Positions 10,958 to 19,603 of a stretch of DNA of 64,000 nucleotides are shown in pieces. Origin of the DNA: Bradyrhizobium diazoefficiens (GTDB taxonomy: Bacteria; Pseudomonadota; Alphaproteobacteria; Rhizobiales; Xanthobacteraceae). How positions within the stretch are numbered: position 1 is the first letter of the stretch; each line of letters begins with the position of its first letter. The notes beneath the pieces were generated by a model. It was not told the DNA's origin. It worked only from the letters and a program-made list of their open reading frames with translations, and made no database searches. The DNA lies in NCBI RefSeq assembly GCF_018129965.1, contig NZ_JAFCKW010000015.1:79336-143335 (forward strand). Reading direction: 5' to 3'. The translations under genes were made by a program, and so were the position numbers.

Positions 10958-12370
10958 TCAGAAGACCTTGCCGGGATTGAGCAGATGATCGGGATCGAGC
11001 GCGGCCTTGAGCGTCCGCATCAGTGCGATCTCGGCGTCGCCCCTCGCATGTCCCAGCCATTTCTTCTTCAGCGTGCCGATGCCGTGCTCGGCGGAGACGC
11101 TGCCGCCCATCTCGCGCACGAGGCCGTAGATGATCGCATCCATCGCCTCCTTCGGCTGATGCTCGACGGGAAGGCCGGTGACCCAGGAGACGAGGTGCAA
11201 ATTGCCGTCGCCGATATGGCCGTAATACACGCTCTCGCAGCCCTCGATGCCATCCGCGAGCGCCGCCTTGCAGCGCGTGACGAATTCGTCCATGCGCGCC
11301 ACCGCAAGGCCGATATCGTAGGAGATATGCGGTCCGAGCACCTGGCCGAACTCGGCGCAGATGTCTCGCACCCGCCAGAAGCCCTGCGTCTGCGCCAGTG
11401 ATTGCGCCACGGCGGCGTCGACCAGTAGTCCGCGTTCCATCAGCCCCTCGAGCCAGCTCTGGAAGCGCGGTGCGTCCAGGCTCTCGTCGGTGCCTTGCGC
11501 TTCCACCAGCACATAGCGGCTGTCGCCTGCGGCGACCGGCGGCTTCACGCCGGCGCGCTTCGTGATCACGTCCCAATAGTCCGGCCACATCACCTCGAAC
11601 GCGGAGAGCAGCGGGCCGAGCCCGGAGCGCGCCGCATCCAGCAGCGCGATCACCGCGGCATAGTCTTCGAGCGCGCAGAGCGCGGCCATGGTCGAGCGCG
11701 GCTTCGGGAACAGTTTCAGCACCACGCGGGTGATGATGCCGAGCGTGCCTTCCGAGCCGATGAAGAGATGTTTGAGATCGTAGCCTGCGTTGTTCTTCAT
11801 CAGCTTGTTGAGGCTGGTGATGATGGTGCCGTCAGGCAGCACCACCTCCAGGCCGAGCACCAGCTCGCGCGTCATGCCGTAGCGGATCACGCGGTTGCCG
11901 CCGGCATTGGTGGAGAGATTGCCGCCGATCGCGCAGGAGCCGCGCGAGCCGAGATCGAGCGGAAAGAACAAGCCGGCTTCGTCGGCGGCCTTCTGGATCG
12001 TCTCCAGCGGCGTGCCTGCTTTCACCGTCATCGTCATCGAGGCGCGATCGATCTCCTCGATGCCGCTCATTCGCTCGAGCGAGATCGCGACCCAGCCCGG
12101 CTCGGGCGAAGCGCCGCGGCAGAGCCCGGTCAGTCCGCCCTGCGGCACGAACGGCAGCTGCGCCCGCCGGCAGGTCAGAACCGCATCGGCAACGCCCTGC
12201 GCATCGGCCGGGCGGATCACCGCCAGCGGCGTCTGCGGCAGGCTCGCGCTCCAGTCGTTGCCATTGCGCGCGGGCACGTCGGTGCCGATCAGCACCGCAG
12301 CCGTGCCGAGCTTGTCGCGCAACGCGCCGAGCAATTGGTCGGGATGCTCAATGGGGGTCACCATGTTCAT
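10958..12370 (-). CDS. FAD-linked oxidase (glycolate/D-lactate dehydrogenase GlcD type)
   Basis: A 470-residue flavoenzyme of the FAD_binding_4 / FAD-oxidase C family that oxidises 2-hydroxy acids such as D-lactate, glycolate or D-2-hydroxyglutarate. The PCMH-type FAD domain is seen at about residues 45-230 (FVPQGGLTGLCRGASPEPG; LGSRGSCAIGGNLSTNAGG), and the C-terminal domain carries HIGDGNLH and a conserved GSVSAEHGIG. The start at 12370 fits the family N-terminus; the longer open frame upstream runs into the divergent gene. It is followed 6 bp later by its probable GntR regulator. Confidence 0.88.
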   Translation of the reverse strand: MNMVTPIEHPDQLLGALRDKLGTAAVLIGTDVPARNGNDWSASLPQTPLAVIRPADAQGVADAVLTCRRAQLPFVPQGGLTGLCRGASPEPGWVAISLERMSGIEEIDRASMTMTVKAGTPLETIQKAADEAGLFFPLDLGSRGSCAIGGNLSTNAGGNRVIRYGMTRELVLGLEVVLPDGTIITSLNKLMKNNAGYDLKHLFIGSEGTLGIITRVVLKLFPKPRSTMAALCALEDYAAVIALLDAARSGLGPLLSAFEVMWPDYWDVITKRAGVKPPVAAGDSRYVLVEAQGTDESLDAPRFQSWLEGLMERGLLVDAAVAQSLAQTQGFWRVRDICAEFGQVLGPHISYDIGLAVARMDEFVTRCKAALADGIEGCESVYYGHIGDGNLHLVSWVTGLPVEHQPKEAMDAIIYGLVREMGGSVSAEHGIGTLKKKWLGHARGDAEIALMRTLKAALDPDHLLNPGKVF

Positions 12371-12437
12371 GCGAGACCTTCTTGCGATTCCGGCTGCGCC
12401 CTGCGTGCCGCGACGGTGGAAAACATTTGCACTGCTC

Positions 12438-12454
12438 TTGTATGTAAGGTACAA
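12438..12454. promoter_or_regulatory. Candidate GntR/FCD operator
   Basis: Inverted repeat TTGTA, 7 bp, TACAA in the spacer between the divergent FAD-oxidase operon (start 12370) and the DapA-like gene (start 12551). FadR-type regulators commonly bind GTA/TAC palindromes. Its position would allow control of both directions. Confidence 0.5.
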
Positions 12455-12550
12455 CCCGAAAAGTAAAGCAAAAACAATGCACGGGAAGGCCTCTCGGGAT
12501 CGTGGAAGATCAACGGCTCGGTCCCCCGGGGCGCAGCAAAGGGCGGAGTG

Positions 12551-13435
12551 ATGACTGAGGCAATTCGCGGGTTCTGGGTGGCGTCGGCGACACCGCTGGC
12601 AACGGATGGCAGCGCGGATTCCGCCAAGCTTGCCGCCCATGCGAAGCAGCTCTTCAGCAAGGGCGTCGACGGCGTCGTGCTGTTCGGCACCACCGGCGAG
12701 GGCACCTCGTTCAGTGTCGCTGAACGCGTCGCGACCGTCGAAGCGCTGCTCAAGTCCGGCGTCGCGCCCGAGCGCATCGGCATCGGCGGCGGCTTTCCCG
12801 CCATCAGCGACAGCATCGCGCTGACCCGCGCGGTGCTCGGCCTCGGCCTGCGCCACATGCTGTACCTGCCGCCCTACTTCGATCGCAGCGTGACGCCCGA
12901 GGGTATCGAGGATGCCTTCGCCGCGATCTTCGACGGCGTTGCAGACGATCGCCTGCGCGCCTCGCTTTATCACATCCCGCAGGTCTCCGGCGTTGCGATC
13001 CCGAACGCGGTCGCGGCGAACCTGCGCAAGCGCTACGGCAAGCTGGTTGCGGGTCTCAAGGACTCCAGCGGTGACTTCAAGCAATTCCAGGCGTTTCGTG
13101 CCGCCGCTCCCGAATTGGCCATCACCGTCGGCAACGAAACCGACATCGCCCGCGCGATTGCCGGTGGCGGCGCCGGGACGATCTGCGGCATGGCCAACAT
13201 CGCCCCGGAACTGGTCAAGGCGATGATCGACGGCAAGGATGTCGAAGCGCGCATGCAGGCCGCGGTCGATATCGTGGTGAAGTCGCCATCCTTCCTCGCG
13301 ACCTTGAAGGCCATTCTTGCTGCGCAAACGGGCGATGCGAGCTGGTTGCGCGTGCGGCCGCCGCTCCGTGCCTCGTCCGATGGCGCGGCGCTCAAGCGTA
13401 AACTCGACGAGCTGATCACTCCCGCCATCGCATGA
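12551..13435 (+). CDS. Dihydrodipicolinate synthase/N-acetylneuraminate lyase family protein
   Basis: A 294-residue class I aldolase of the DapA superfamily. Family marks are GTTGEGTSFSVAER (phosphate/carboxylate site), the catalytic Tyr in SLYHIPQ and the Schiff-base Lys in AGLKDSSGDF. The partner oxidase and GntR/FCD regulator on the other strand suggest catabolism of a sugar acid or hydroxy acid rather than lysine synthesis. A GTG one codon upstream (12548) is an equal alternative start. The exact substrate is not evident. Confidence 0.82.
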   Translation: MTEAIRGFWVASATPLATDGSADSAKLAAHAKQLFSKGVDGVVLFGTTGEGTSFSVAERVATVEALLKSGVAPERIGIGGGFPAISDSIALTRAVLGLGLRHMLYLPPYFDRSVTPEGIEDAFAAIFDGVADDRLRASLYHIPQVSGVAIPNAVAANLRKRYGKLVAGLKDSSGDFKQFQAFRAAAPELAITVGNETDIARAIAGGGAGTICGMANIAPELVKAMIDGKDVEARMQAAVDIVVKSPSFLATLKAILAAQTGDASWLRVRPPLRASSDGAALKRKLDELITPAIA

Positions 13436-13533
13436 GATCGCATAGTAGCGCGACACGCTGATGCGAATTCGCGCACAGCGTGTCACGCGCGACGTCACGG
13501 CAATTCGTGATTGCCGATTGGCGTCGGTCTTTG

Positions 13534-13550
13534 TTTAGAACGATTCAACA
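13534..13550. promoter_or_regulatory. Candidate Irr (ICE-type) iron control element
   Basis: TTTAGAA, 3 bp, TTCAACA. The left half is a perfect match to the rhizobial iron control element half-site TTTAGAA, and the right half keeps 5 of 7 bases of TTCTAAA. It lies 97 bp upstream of the TonB receptor start. In Bradyrhizobium, Irr acts at such sites on iron and haem genes. Confidence 0.5.
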
Positions 13551-13646
13551 CTAGAGCGATTCAACGCCGCCCACGGTTCTCTTCACGCTCTGCGATTGCT
13601 AGACGCGCAAGCTTCATAGCTGCTGCAGAACTGAAGTGGAACGAAA

Positions 13647-15974
13647 GTGCGTGTCAATGCGGATGGCCCGATCGATGGTCATCGTGCCGGCAAGAGCCGA
13701 GCCTGTCTTCTCATCGGAGCAGCCGTGCTCCTCGCCGAACTCCCCTCCAATTCGACGATCGCGCAGGCGCAATCCGCATTGCCTCCTGTGACGGTGGATG
13801 CTCCCGTGCAACGACCGAAGCCGGCCCGGGCGTCGGAATCGTCGCAACGTCGCACGCAAGCGGCTGCGCGTCAGCGCAGCCGGAACGCCGCTGCTCCAGC
13901 CGCGCCGACACTGTCGGAGCGCGCAGCCGCGCAGGCCGCCGCGCAACAAGCCGCCAGGCTCGGCTATCGCGCGATGCCGAGTGCGACCACGCTGCGTAGC
14001 GGCGCCTCGCCGCTCGACACTTCGCAAACCGTCAACGTCGTCCCCGTGCAGGTTCTCAAGGACCAGCTGCCGCGCAACATCGACGATGCGCTGGCCAATA
14101 TCAGCGGCATCACCCAGACCAATACGCTGGCCGGCACCCAGGACGCCGTGATCCGCCGCGGCTTCGGCGACAACCGCGACGGCTCAATCATGCGCAACGG
14201 CATGCCGCTGGTGCAGGGGCGCAGCCTTAACGCCGCCGTCGAGAGTGTCGAGGTGCTGAAGGGACCCGCCTCGTTGCTCTACGGAATCATGGACCCCGGC
14301 GGCATCGTCAACACCATCAGCAAGCGTCCGGAGCTCTACCAGCACGGTTCGGTCACGCTGCTGGGCTCGACCTACGCCAACAACCGCAGTGGGGCCGACG
14401 GCACCTTGGACATCACAGGTCCAATTGGTGACCAGGGCCTTGCCTACCGCTTCGTAGGCTACGGTGTGAGCGAGGACTATTGGCGCAATTTCGGCCGCCA
14501 TCGGGAAATGCTCGTGAACCCGTCGCTTGCCTGGTACGGCGAGACCACGACGATCCAGCTCACCTATGAGCACCGCGAATTCATCACTCCGTTCGACCGC
14601 GGGACCGCCTTCGTCAACGGCGCACCACTGGCGATCCCGAAGACGCGCCGGCTCGACGAGCCCTTCAACAACATGTGGGGCACTTCTGACCTGATACAGG
14701 GCTCGGTCGAACAGAAGCTCGGCGACAATTGGAAGGTCACGGCAGCCTACAGCTACAACACCGAGACCTATAGCGCCAATCAGCTTCGGATCACCGGCGT
14801 CAACGCCAAGACCGGCGTCGAGACCCGCAGCAACGACGGCACACAGAACTCGCTGAGCAACGCCAGCTACGGCACTTCCTATCTGCAGGGCGACGTCTGG
14901 GCGGGCGGCTTCCGCAACGAGATCCTGTTCGGCGGCGAGGCACTGTATCGCACGATCGATCGCCGCGATTTGATCCGGCAGGCGACTGCGAGCTTCAATT
15001 TCTACAATCCGGTCTATGGCTTGGTCACACCGGGCACAACCGTTTCGGCGACCGACAGCGAGCAGACCGACAAGCTCGGCACCCGCGGCTTCTTCGCCCA
15101 GGACACGTTCCATCTGACCAACTGGCTGTCCGTGGTCGGCGGCGTGCGCTGGATGGAGTACGAGCAGCTCGCCGGAAAAGGCCGGCCTGTCTTCGTGACC
15201 AACACCAATTTGGCAGGCGACAAGGTGCTGCCGCTTGGCGTCGTCATCGTCAAGCTGAGCGATGAGCTCTCGTATTATGTGAGCTATACGCAGTCGTTGA
15301 AGCCGACTTCGACAATCGCTCTTTTCTCCGGAGCCCCCACTGGCTTCGTCGTGGACTCCACAATTGCGCCCGAAGAGGGAACCCAGTGGGAGACCGGTGT
15401 CAAATTCGACGTCAACAAGCGGCTGTCCGGCACTTTGGCGATCTACGACATCGAGAAGAAGAACGTGCTGGTCCGCGACGATCTTGGCAACAACACCATC
15501 GCGATACGGACGTCCGCGAAGGCGCGGTCGCGTGGCGTCGAATTGGACGTGACCGGCAAGCTGACCGACGATTGGAGCATCATCGGAAGCTACGGCTATA
15601 CTGACGCGCGCCTGATCAACGATCCCGTCAACGGTGACGCCAAATTGCTGAACGCCGCGATGAACACGGCTTCGCTCTATGTTGTCTACGATTTCGGCGA
15701 CCGGCTTCCTGGTCGTCTGCGGCTTGGAGGCGGAGCGCACTATGTCGGCGACCGGCCGGGCGACTCCGCCAACACGTTCTTTCTGCCGGCCTATACCGTT
15801 GCAGACGTCTTTGCGACCTATGACACGAAAGTCGACAAGACGCCGGTGACCTATCAGTTCAACATCAAGAACCTGTTCGACAAGGTCTACTATACGTCCA
15901 CCACCGGCAGTCCTTTGGCCGTCGCGATCGGCGATGCCCGACGCTTCTCGTTGTCGGCCACGGTGAAGTTCTAG
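13647..15974 (+). CDS. TonB-dependent siderophore receptor
   Basis: A 775-residue outer-membrane receptor of the FhuA/FoxA-like ferric-siderophore group. It has a signal peptide (about 1-42), an Ala/Arg-rich linker (about 60-110), a plug domain (about 130-235: VQVLKDQLPRNIDDALANIS, VEVLKGPASLLYGIMDPGG) and a 22-strand barrel ending in the aromatic signal FSLSATVKF. The start codon is GTG at 13647. The iron-binding protein gene follows after 2 bp, so the two form one operon with the PepSY gene. A candidate iron control element lies upstream. Confidence 0.92.
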   Translation: MRVNADGPIDGHRAGKSRACLLIGAAVLLAELPSNSTIAQAQSALPPVTVDAPVQRPKPARASESSQRRTQAAARQRSRNAAAPAAPTLSERAAAQAAAQQAARLGYRAMPSATTLRSGASPLDTSQTVNVVPVQVLKDQLPRNIDDALANISGITQTNTLAGTQDAVIRRGFGDNRDGSIMRNGMPLVQGRSLNAAVESVEVLKGPASLLYGIMDPGGIVNTISKRPELYQHGSVTLLGSTYANNRSGADGTLDITGPIGDQGLAYRFVGYGVSEDYWRNFGRHREMLVNPSLAWYGETTTIQLTYEHREFITPFDRGTAFVNGAPLAIPKTRRLDEPFNNMWGTSDLIQGSVEQKLGDNWKVTAAYSYNTETYSANQLRITGVNAKTGVETRSNDGTQNSLSNASYGTSYLQGDVWAGGFRNEILFGGEALYRTIDRRDLIRQATASFNFYNPVYGLVTPGTTVSATDSEQTDKLGTRGFFAQDTFHLTNWLSVVGGVRWMEYEQLAGKGRPVFVTNTNLAGDKVLPLGVVIVKLSDELSYYVSYTQSLKPTSTIALFSGAPTGFVVDSTIAPEEGTQWETGVKFDVNKRLSGTLAIYDIEKKNVLVRDDLGNNTIAIRTSAKARSRGVELDVTGKLTDDWSIIGSYGYTDARLINDPVNGDAKLLNAAMNTASLYVVYDFGDRLPGRLRLGGGAHYVGDRPGDSANTFFLPAYTVADVFATYDTKVDKTPVTYQFNIKNLFDKVYYTSTTGSPLAVAIGDARRFSLSATVKF

Positions 15975-15976
15975 CG

Positions 15977-17005
15977 ATGGCGGCGCGGCACAAAGCCGTC
16001 GCGGTCCTGATCGCGCTGGCGTCTATTTGCCTTGCCGCCACGGGTGCGAGCCGCGCCGGGGAAATCACGCTCTATTCGACCAGGGAAGTCGCCCTGGTCG
16101 CACCCGTCGTTGCCGCGTTCACGGAAGCCAGCGGCGTCAAGGTCGACGTCGTCTTCGTCGAGGACAGTCTGGTCAAGCGCCTCGCGTCGGAGGGCGAGAC
16201 ATCGCCGGCCGACGTGCTGCTGACGATCGGGCTGGACAAGACGACCCAGCTCTCCACCCGCGGTCTGACGCAAGCCGTTGCTTCGCCGCACCTTGAACAG
16301 GCTGTGCCGGCACATCTGCGCGGCGCCGGGGCGCAATGGATCACGCTCGCCATCCGTCCCCGCATCGTGCTGATGCGCAAGGACAGCGCGCTCGCGGCGA
16401 TCGACTATGAAGATCTCGCGGGTCCGCAATGGCGAGGCAAGCTTTGCATGCGCTCGGCGTTGCATCAGAACAATGTGGCGCTGGTCGCGGCCTATCTCGT
16501 CCATCACGGCGAAGCCGCAACAGAGGTCTGGCTGTCTGGACTTAAGTCCAATCTCGTCCACAGGCCTGATGGCAAGGACAACGACGTGATCCGCGAGATC
16601 GCGCAAGGCATTTGCGAGATTGGCATAGCCAATACCGTCGCATTGGCGCAATTGCGTGACGGACGAGAAGGTGCGGATTTGCGCGCCTGGGCGATGAAGA
16701 TCAAGGCGATGCCGACGACGTTCAAGAGCGGCGGCACGCATGTGAATCTCACTGGCGCTGCCATCGCGAAACACGCGCCGCATCCGCAATTGGCGCGACA
16801 GTTGCTCGAATTCCTCGTCACGCCGGCGGCGCAGCGGATCTTCGCCGCCGCCGAACTGGAATATCCTGTGCTTGCCGAGGCGGAGCGTGCTCCGATCGTG
16901 GCCGAGATTGGCTCGTTCGCCGCCGATGGGCTGCCTATCGACGAGATCGCCGGACAGCAGCAGGCCGCCATCGCGCTCATCAAGAAGGTGGGATTCGATG
17001 ACTAG
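15977..17005 (+). CDS. Periplasmic Fe(3+)-binding protein (FutA/AfuA-like)
   Basis: A 342-residue class-II solute-binding protein with a signal peptide (about 1-27) followed by EITLYSTREVALVAPVV, the usual first strand of ferric-iron binding proteins. It captures iron in the periplasm for an ABC importer. No permease or ATPase is encoded nearby, so it must work with a transporter elsewhere or hand iron to the PepSY partner. It sits between the TonB receptor (2 bp upstream) and the PepSY gene (8-bp overlap), which is an unusual but coherent iron-uptake operon. Confidence 0.85.
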   Translation: MAARHKAVAVLIALASICLAATGASRAGEITLYSTREVALVAPVVAAFTEASGVKVDVVFVEDSLVKRLASEGETSPADVLLTIGLDKTTQLSTRGLTQAVASPHLEQAVPAHLRGAGAQWITLAIRPRIVLMRKDSALAAIDYEDLAGPQWRGKLCMRSALHQNNVALVAAYLVHHGEAATEVWLSGLKSNLVHRPDGKDNDVIREIAQGICEIGIANTVALAQLRDGREGADLRAWAMKIKAMPTTFKSGGTHVNLTGAAIAKHAPHPQLARQLLEFLVTPAAQRIFAAAELEYPVLAEAERAPIVAEIGSFAADGLPIDEIAGQQQAAIALIKKVGFDD

Positions 17006-18176
17006 GCCGGTAAACAAGATCAAGGCGGCCCTGCTCCAGGTCCACTCCATTGCGGGCCTGATCCTGGCGCTTCTGCTCGCCCTGATCGCGCTGACCGGCG
17101 CGGTCATGAGCTTCGAGGACGAGATCGTCGAGCACCTGAATGTCGAAATCATGCAGGTCACGCCGCGTCAGGCATCGGCGCTGATGCCAGACGAATTGGT
17201 CGCGCGGCTGGAGGCGGGCCAGGATGTCGGCCAGGTCGCCGCGGTCGCGCTGTCGAGCGATCCGTCCGCCGCCGTACGTGTCCGCTTCGGCCGCGAAGAG
17301 CAGGGCACGCGGCGCACCTCGCTGTACGTCGATCCCTACGATGCGCATGTGCTGGGTTCGCCGCGGGGCGAGGAATTCTTTGCGACGGTCCGCCGGCTGC
17401 ATCGCTGGCTGCTCATTCCCGGCGATGCCAAGGGCTGGGGGCGCCAGGTCACCGGCATTGCCGCGCTCGGCCTTATCGTCATGCTCGTCTCGGGCCTCGT
17501 GCTGCGCTGGCCGCGCCGCGCAAGCAGCCTGAAGATGTGGCTGAAGCCAGATCTCGGGCTCAGCGGCCGCGGCCTGCACCGGTCGCTGCACGCCGTCATC
17601 GGCACCTGGGTTCTTCCGATCTACCTGGTGATGACGCTCACGGGGCTGTGGTACTCGTTCGACTGGTACAAGGACGGCGTCGTCTGGCTGCTGTCGCGCC
17701 CGCATGTCGCCGCCGCGAAGATGCAGCCGAAGCAGCCACGTGCACCCGGCCGGTCCGATCCGGTTCAATCCATGGGATTCGATCGCGCATGGGCGACGTT
17801 CCAGCGTGAAGAGGGCAATCGCTTCTCCAGGGCCTTGCTGATGTTGCCCGCCGGGCCGGGCACGGCGATCCGGATCCGGTCATGGGGAAAAGACTCCACG
17901 CTCGACACCACCCGCGACGAATTCCGCGTCGACGCCGTGACCGGCCAGTTGATCTCATCCGACCGCTACGCTGACAAGACGGTCGGCGAGAGGATCATCG
18001 CCAACGTGCTCGACATCCATCGCGGGGCAATTCTGGGCTGGCCCGGCAAGCTCGCCTTCATGATCGCCGCAGCCCTGATGCCGCTGTTCGCGGTGACCGG
18101 TCTCCTGCTCCATCTGTCGCGCCGCAAATTGCGGCGCCCGGCGCCGCCGCTCGGGCGGCTTGTCCCGGGCGAGTGA
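16998..18176 (+). CDS. PepSY-TM domain membrane protein (siderophore/iron reductase-like)
   Basis: A 392-residue inner-membrane protein with the PepSY-TM layout. The first span is near residues 14-36 (LQVHSIAGLILALLLALIAL), there are further spans near 150-170, 195-215 and 345-370, and PepSY modules lie in between. Conserved His in LQVHSIAG, RRLHRWLL, LHRSLHAVIG and VLDIHRG are the likely haem or metal ligands of the family. Family members are linked to reduction of ferric siderophores at the membrane. The start overlaps the upstream iron-binding protein gene by 8 bp, supporting translational coupling. Confidence 0.85.
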   Translation: MTRPVNKIKAALLQVHSIAGLILALLLALIALTGAVMSFEDEIVEHLNVEIMQVTPRQASALMPDELVARLEAGQDVGQVAAVALSSDPSAAVRVRFGREEQGTRRTSLYVDPYDAHVLGSPRGEEFFATVRRLHRWLLIPGDAKGWGRQVTGIAALGLIVMLVSGLVLRWPRRASSLKMWLKPDLGLSGRGLHRSLHAVIGTWVLPIYLVMTLTGLWYSFDWYKDGVVWLLSRPHVAAAKMQPKQPRAPGRSDPVQSMGFDRAWATFQREEGNRFSRALLMLPAGPGTAIRIRSWGKDSTLDTTRDEFRVDAVTGQLISSDRYADKTVGERIIANVLDIHRGAILGWPGKLAFMIAAALMPLFAVTGLLLHLSRRKLRRPAPPLGRLVPGE

Positions 18177-18248
18177 CGCAGGCAAAGGCTAGCCAACGCG
18201 CGTCCGATCGGTCAAAACCCGTGGCATGATCTCGTCAAGGTTCGCGCC

Positions 18249-19481
18249 ATGAAGCTCCCGTCCGTCACTCCCGCCGATATCCGCCGAGCGCTGCTGCTGC
18301 GCGAGGAGATCGCGCTGCTCGATCTCAGGCATGAGGCCGGCTTTGCCACCGGCCATCCGCTGTTTGCCGCCAATTTGGCGGCGGACCGGATCGCCATCGA
18401 AGCCGAGGTGCGGCTGCCGCGCAAGGACGTGGGGATCGTGCTCTATGATGGCGGCGAGGGATTGGTTGCGCCAGGTGCCGAACGCCTTGCAGCGTTGGGT
18501 TACAGCAACATCCGCGCGCTCGATGGCGGGCTGAAAGCCTGGCGCGATGCGGGCTATCAGGTGTTCGAGGACGTCAATTCCTATTCCAAGGCGTTCGGCG
18601 AACTGGTCGAGTCACGCAGGCACACGCCATCCTTCAGCGCCGACGAGGTCGCACAACTGATCGCCGACGAGGCCAACATCGCCATCCTCGATGTCCGCCG
18701 CTTCGACGAATATGCGACCATGAACATTCCAGGCTCGGTCAGCGTGCCCGGTGCGGAACTGGTGCTGCGGGCGGGGCAGGCCGCGCCCGATCCTGACACC
18801 ACCATCATCGTCAATTGTGCCGGCCGCACGCGATCGATCATCGGCACCCAGTCGCTGATCAATGCCGGCGTGCCCAACAAGGTGCGGGCGCTGCGCAACG
18901 GAACGATCGGCTGGACCCTGGCCCGGCACACCCTGAATCACGGTGCCGACAGGCGCGGTGCGATCGGATCGTTCGAGGGCGGCCCGGCCAATGCCCGCGA
19001 CGTGGCCTATCGCGCCGGTGTTCGCCATATCGGCGCGCGCGAGATGACAGCGCTTGCGGCGCAGGCCGATCGCACATTGTATCGCTTCGACGTGCGCGAT
19101 GCGGACGAGTATGCGGCCGGCCATCTTCCGGGCTTCCGCCATTATCCGGGCGGCCAGCTTGTCCAGGAGACCGACATGGCCGCGCCCGTGCGCGGTGCCC
19201 GCATCGTCCTCACCGACGACAAGGGCGTGCGCGCCGACATGACGGCATCCTGGCTCGCGCAGATGGGCTGGGAGGTCTATGTGCTCGAAGGCGGCTACGA
19301 CGGGGCGCTGGACATCGGCCCGCCGCTCCTCCTGCCCAAGCCCGACCCGGCGCACCGCTATCGCCGGCCCTATGAAGGAACCGACGTCGCCGAAGCTGCG
19401 ATGCAGGCCTATCTCGACTGGGAATATGGCCTGGTCGAGCAACTCCGGCTGGACGGCACGCATGGGTTTTATGTGATTTGA
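18249..19481 (+). CDS. Triple-rhodanese-domain protein
   Basis: A 410-residue protein with three rhodanese modules at about residues 5-110, 120-235 and 255-350, plus a C-terminal extension of about 50 residues. Only the middle module keeps a catalytic Cys (C190 in VNCAGRTRS). The equivalent loops of the first (VLYDGGEGLVAP) and third (VLTDDKGVRADM) modules have no Cys and are probably structural. The enzyme should move sulfane sulfur between carriers. It is followed by serA in the same direction, but with 122 bp between them. The physiological acceptor is unknown. Confidence 0.88.
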   Translation: MKLPSVTPADIRRALLLREEIALLDLRHEAGFATGHPLFAANLAADRIAIEAEVRLPRKDVGIVLYDGGEGLVAPGAERLAALGYSNIRALDGGLKAWRDAGYQVFEDVNSYSKAFGELVESRRHTPSFSADEVAQLIADEANIAILDVRRFDEYATMNIPGSVSVPGAELVLRAGQAAPDPDTTIIVNCAGRTRSIIGTQSLINAGVPNKVRALRNGTIGWTLARHTLNHGADRRGAIGSFEGGPANARDVAYRAGVRHIGAREMTALAAQADRTLYRFDVRDADEYAAGHLPGFRHYPGGQLVQETDMAAPVRGARIVLTDDKGVRADMTASWLAQMGWEVYVLEGGYDGALDIGPPLLLPKPDPAHRYRRPYEGTDVAEAAMQAYLDWEYGLVEQLRLDGTHGFYVI

Positions 19482-19603
19482 CGCTTTGTGAGATGCCAAG
19501 CCGACCTTCCGCCCGTCATCTTCTCCCCGTATCCGAACCCTATTGTGCTGCAGCCGGTTCGCGGTCTATGAGCTGCGACAAAGCCGCAATTGATGGAGAT
19601 TCC

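Noticed and set aside
12371..13498. Long upstream extension of the FAD oxidase frame
   Set aside because: It runs antisense through the whole DapA-like gene, which has clear catalytic motifs; high-GC DNA keeps such shadow frames open.
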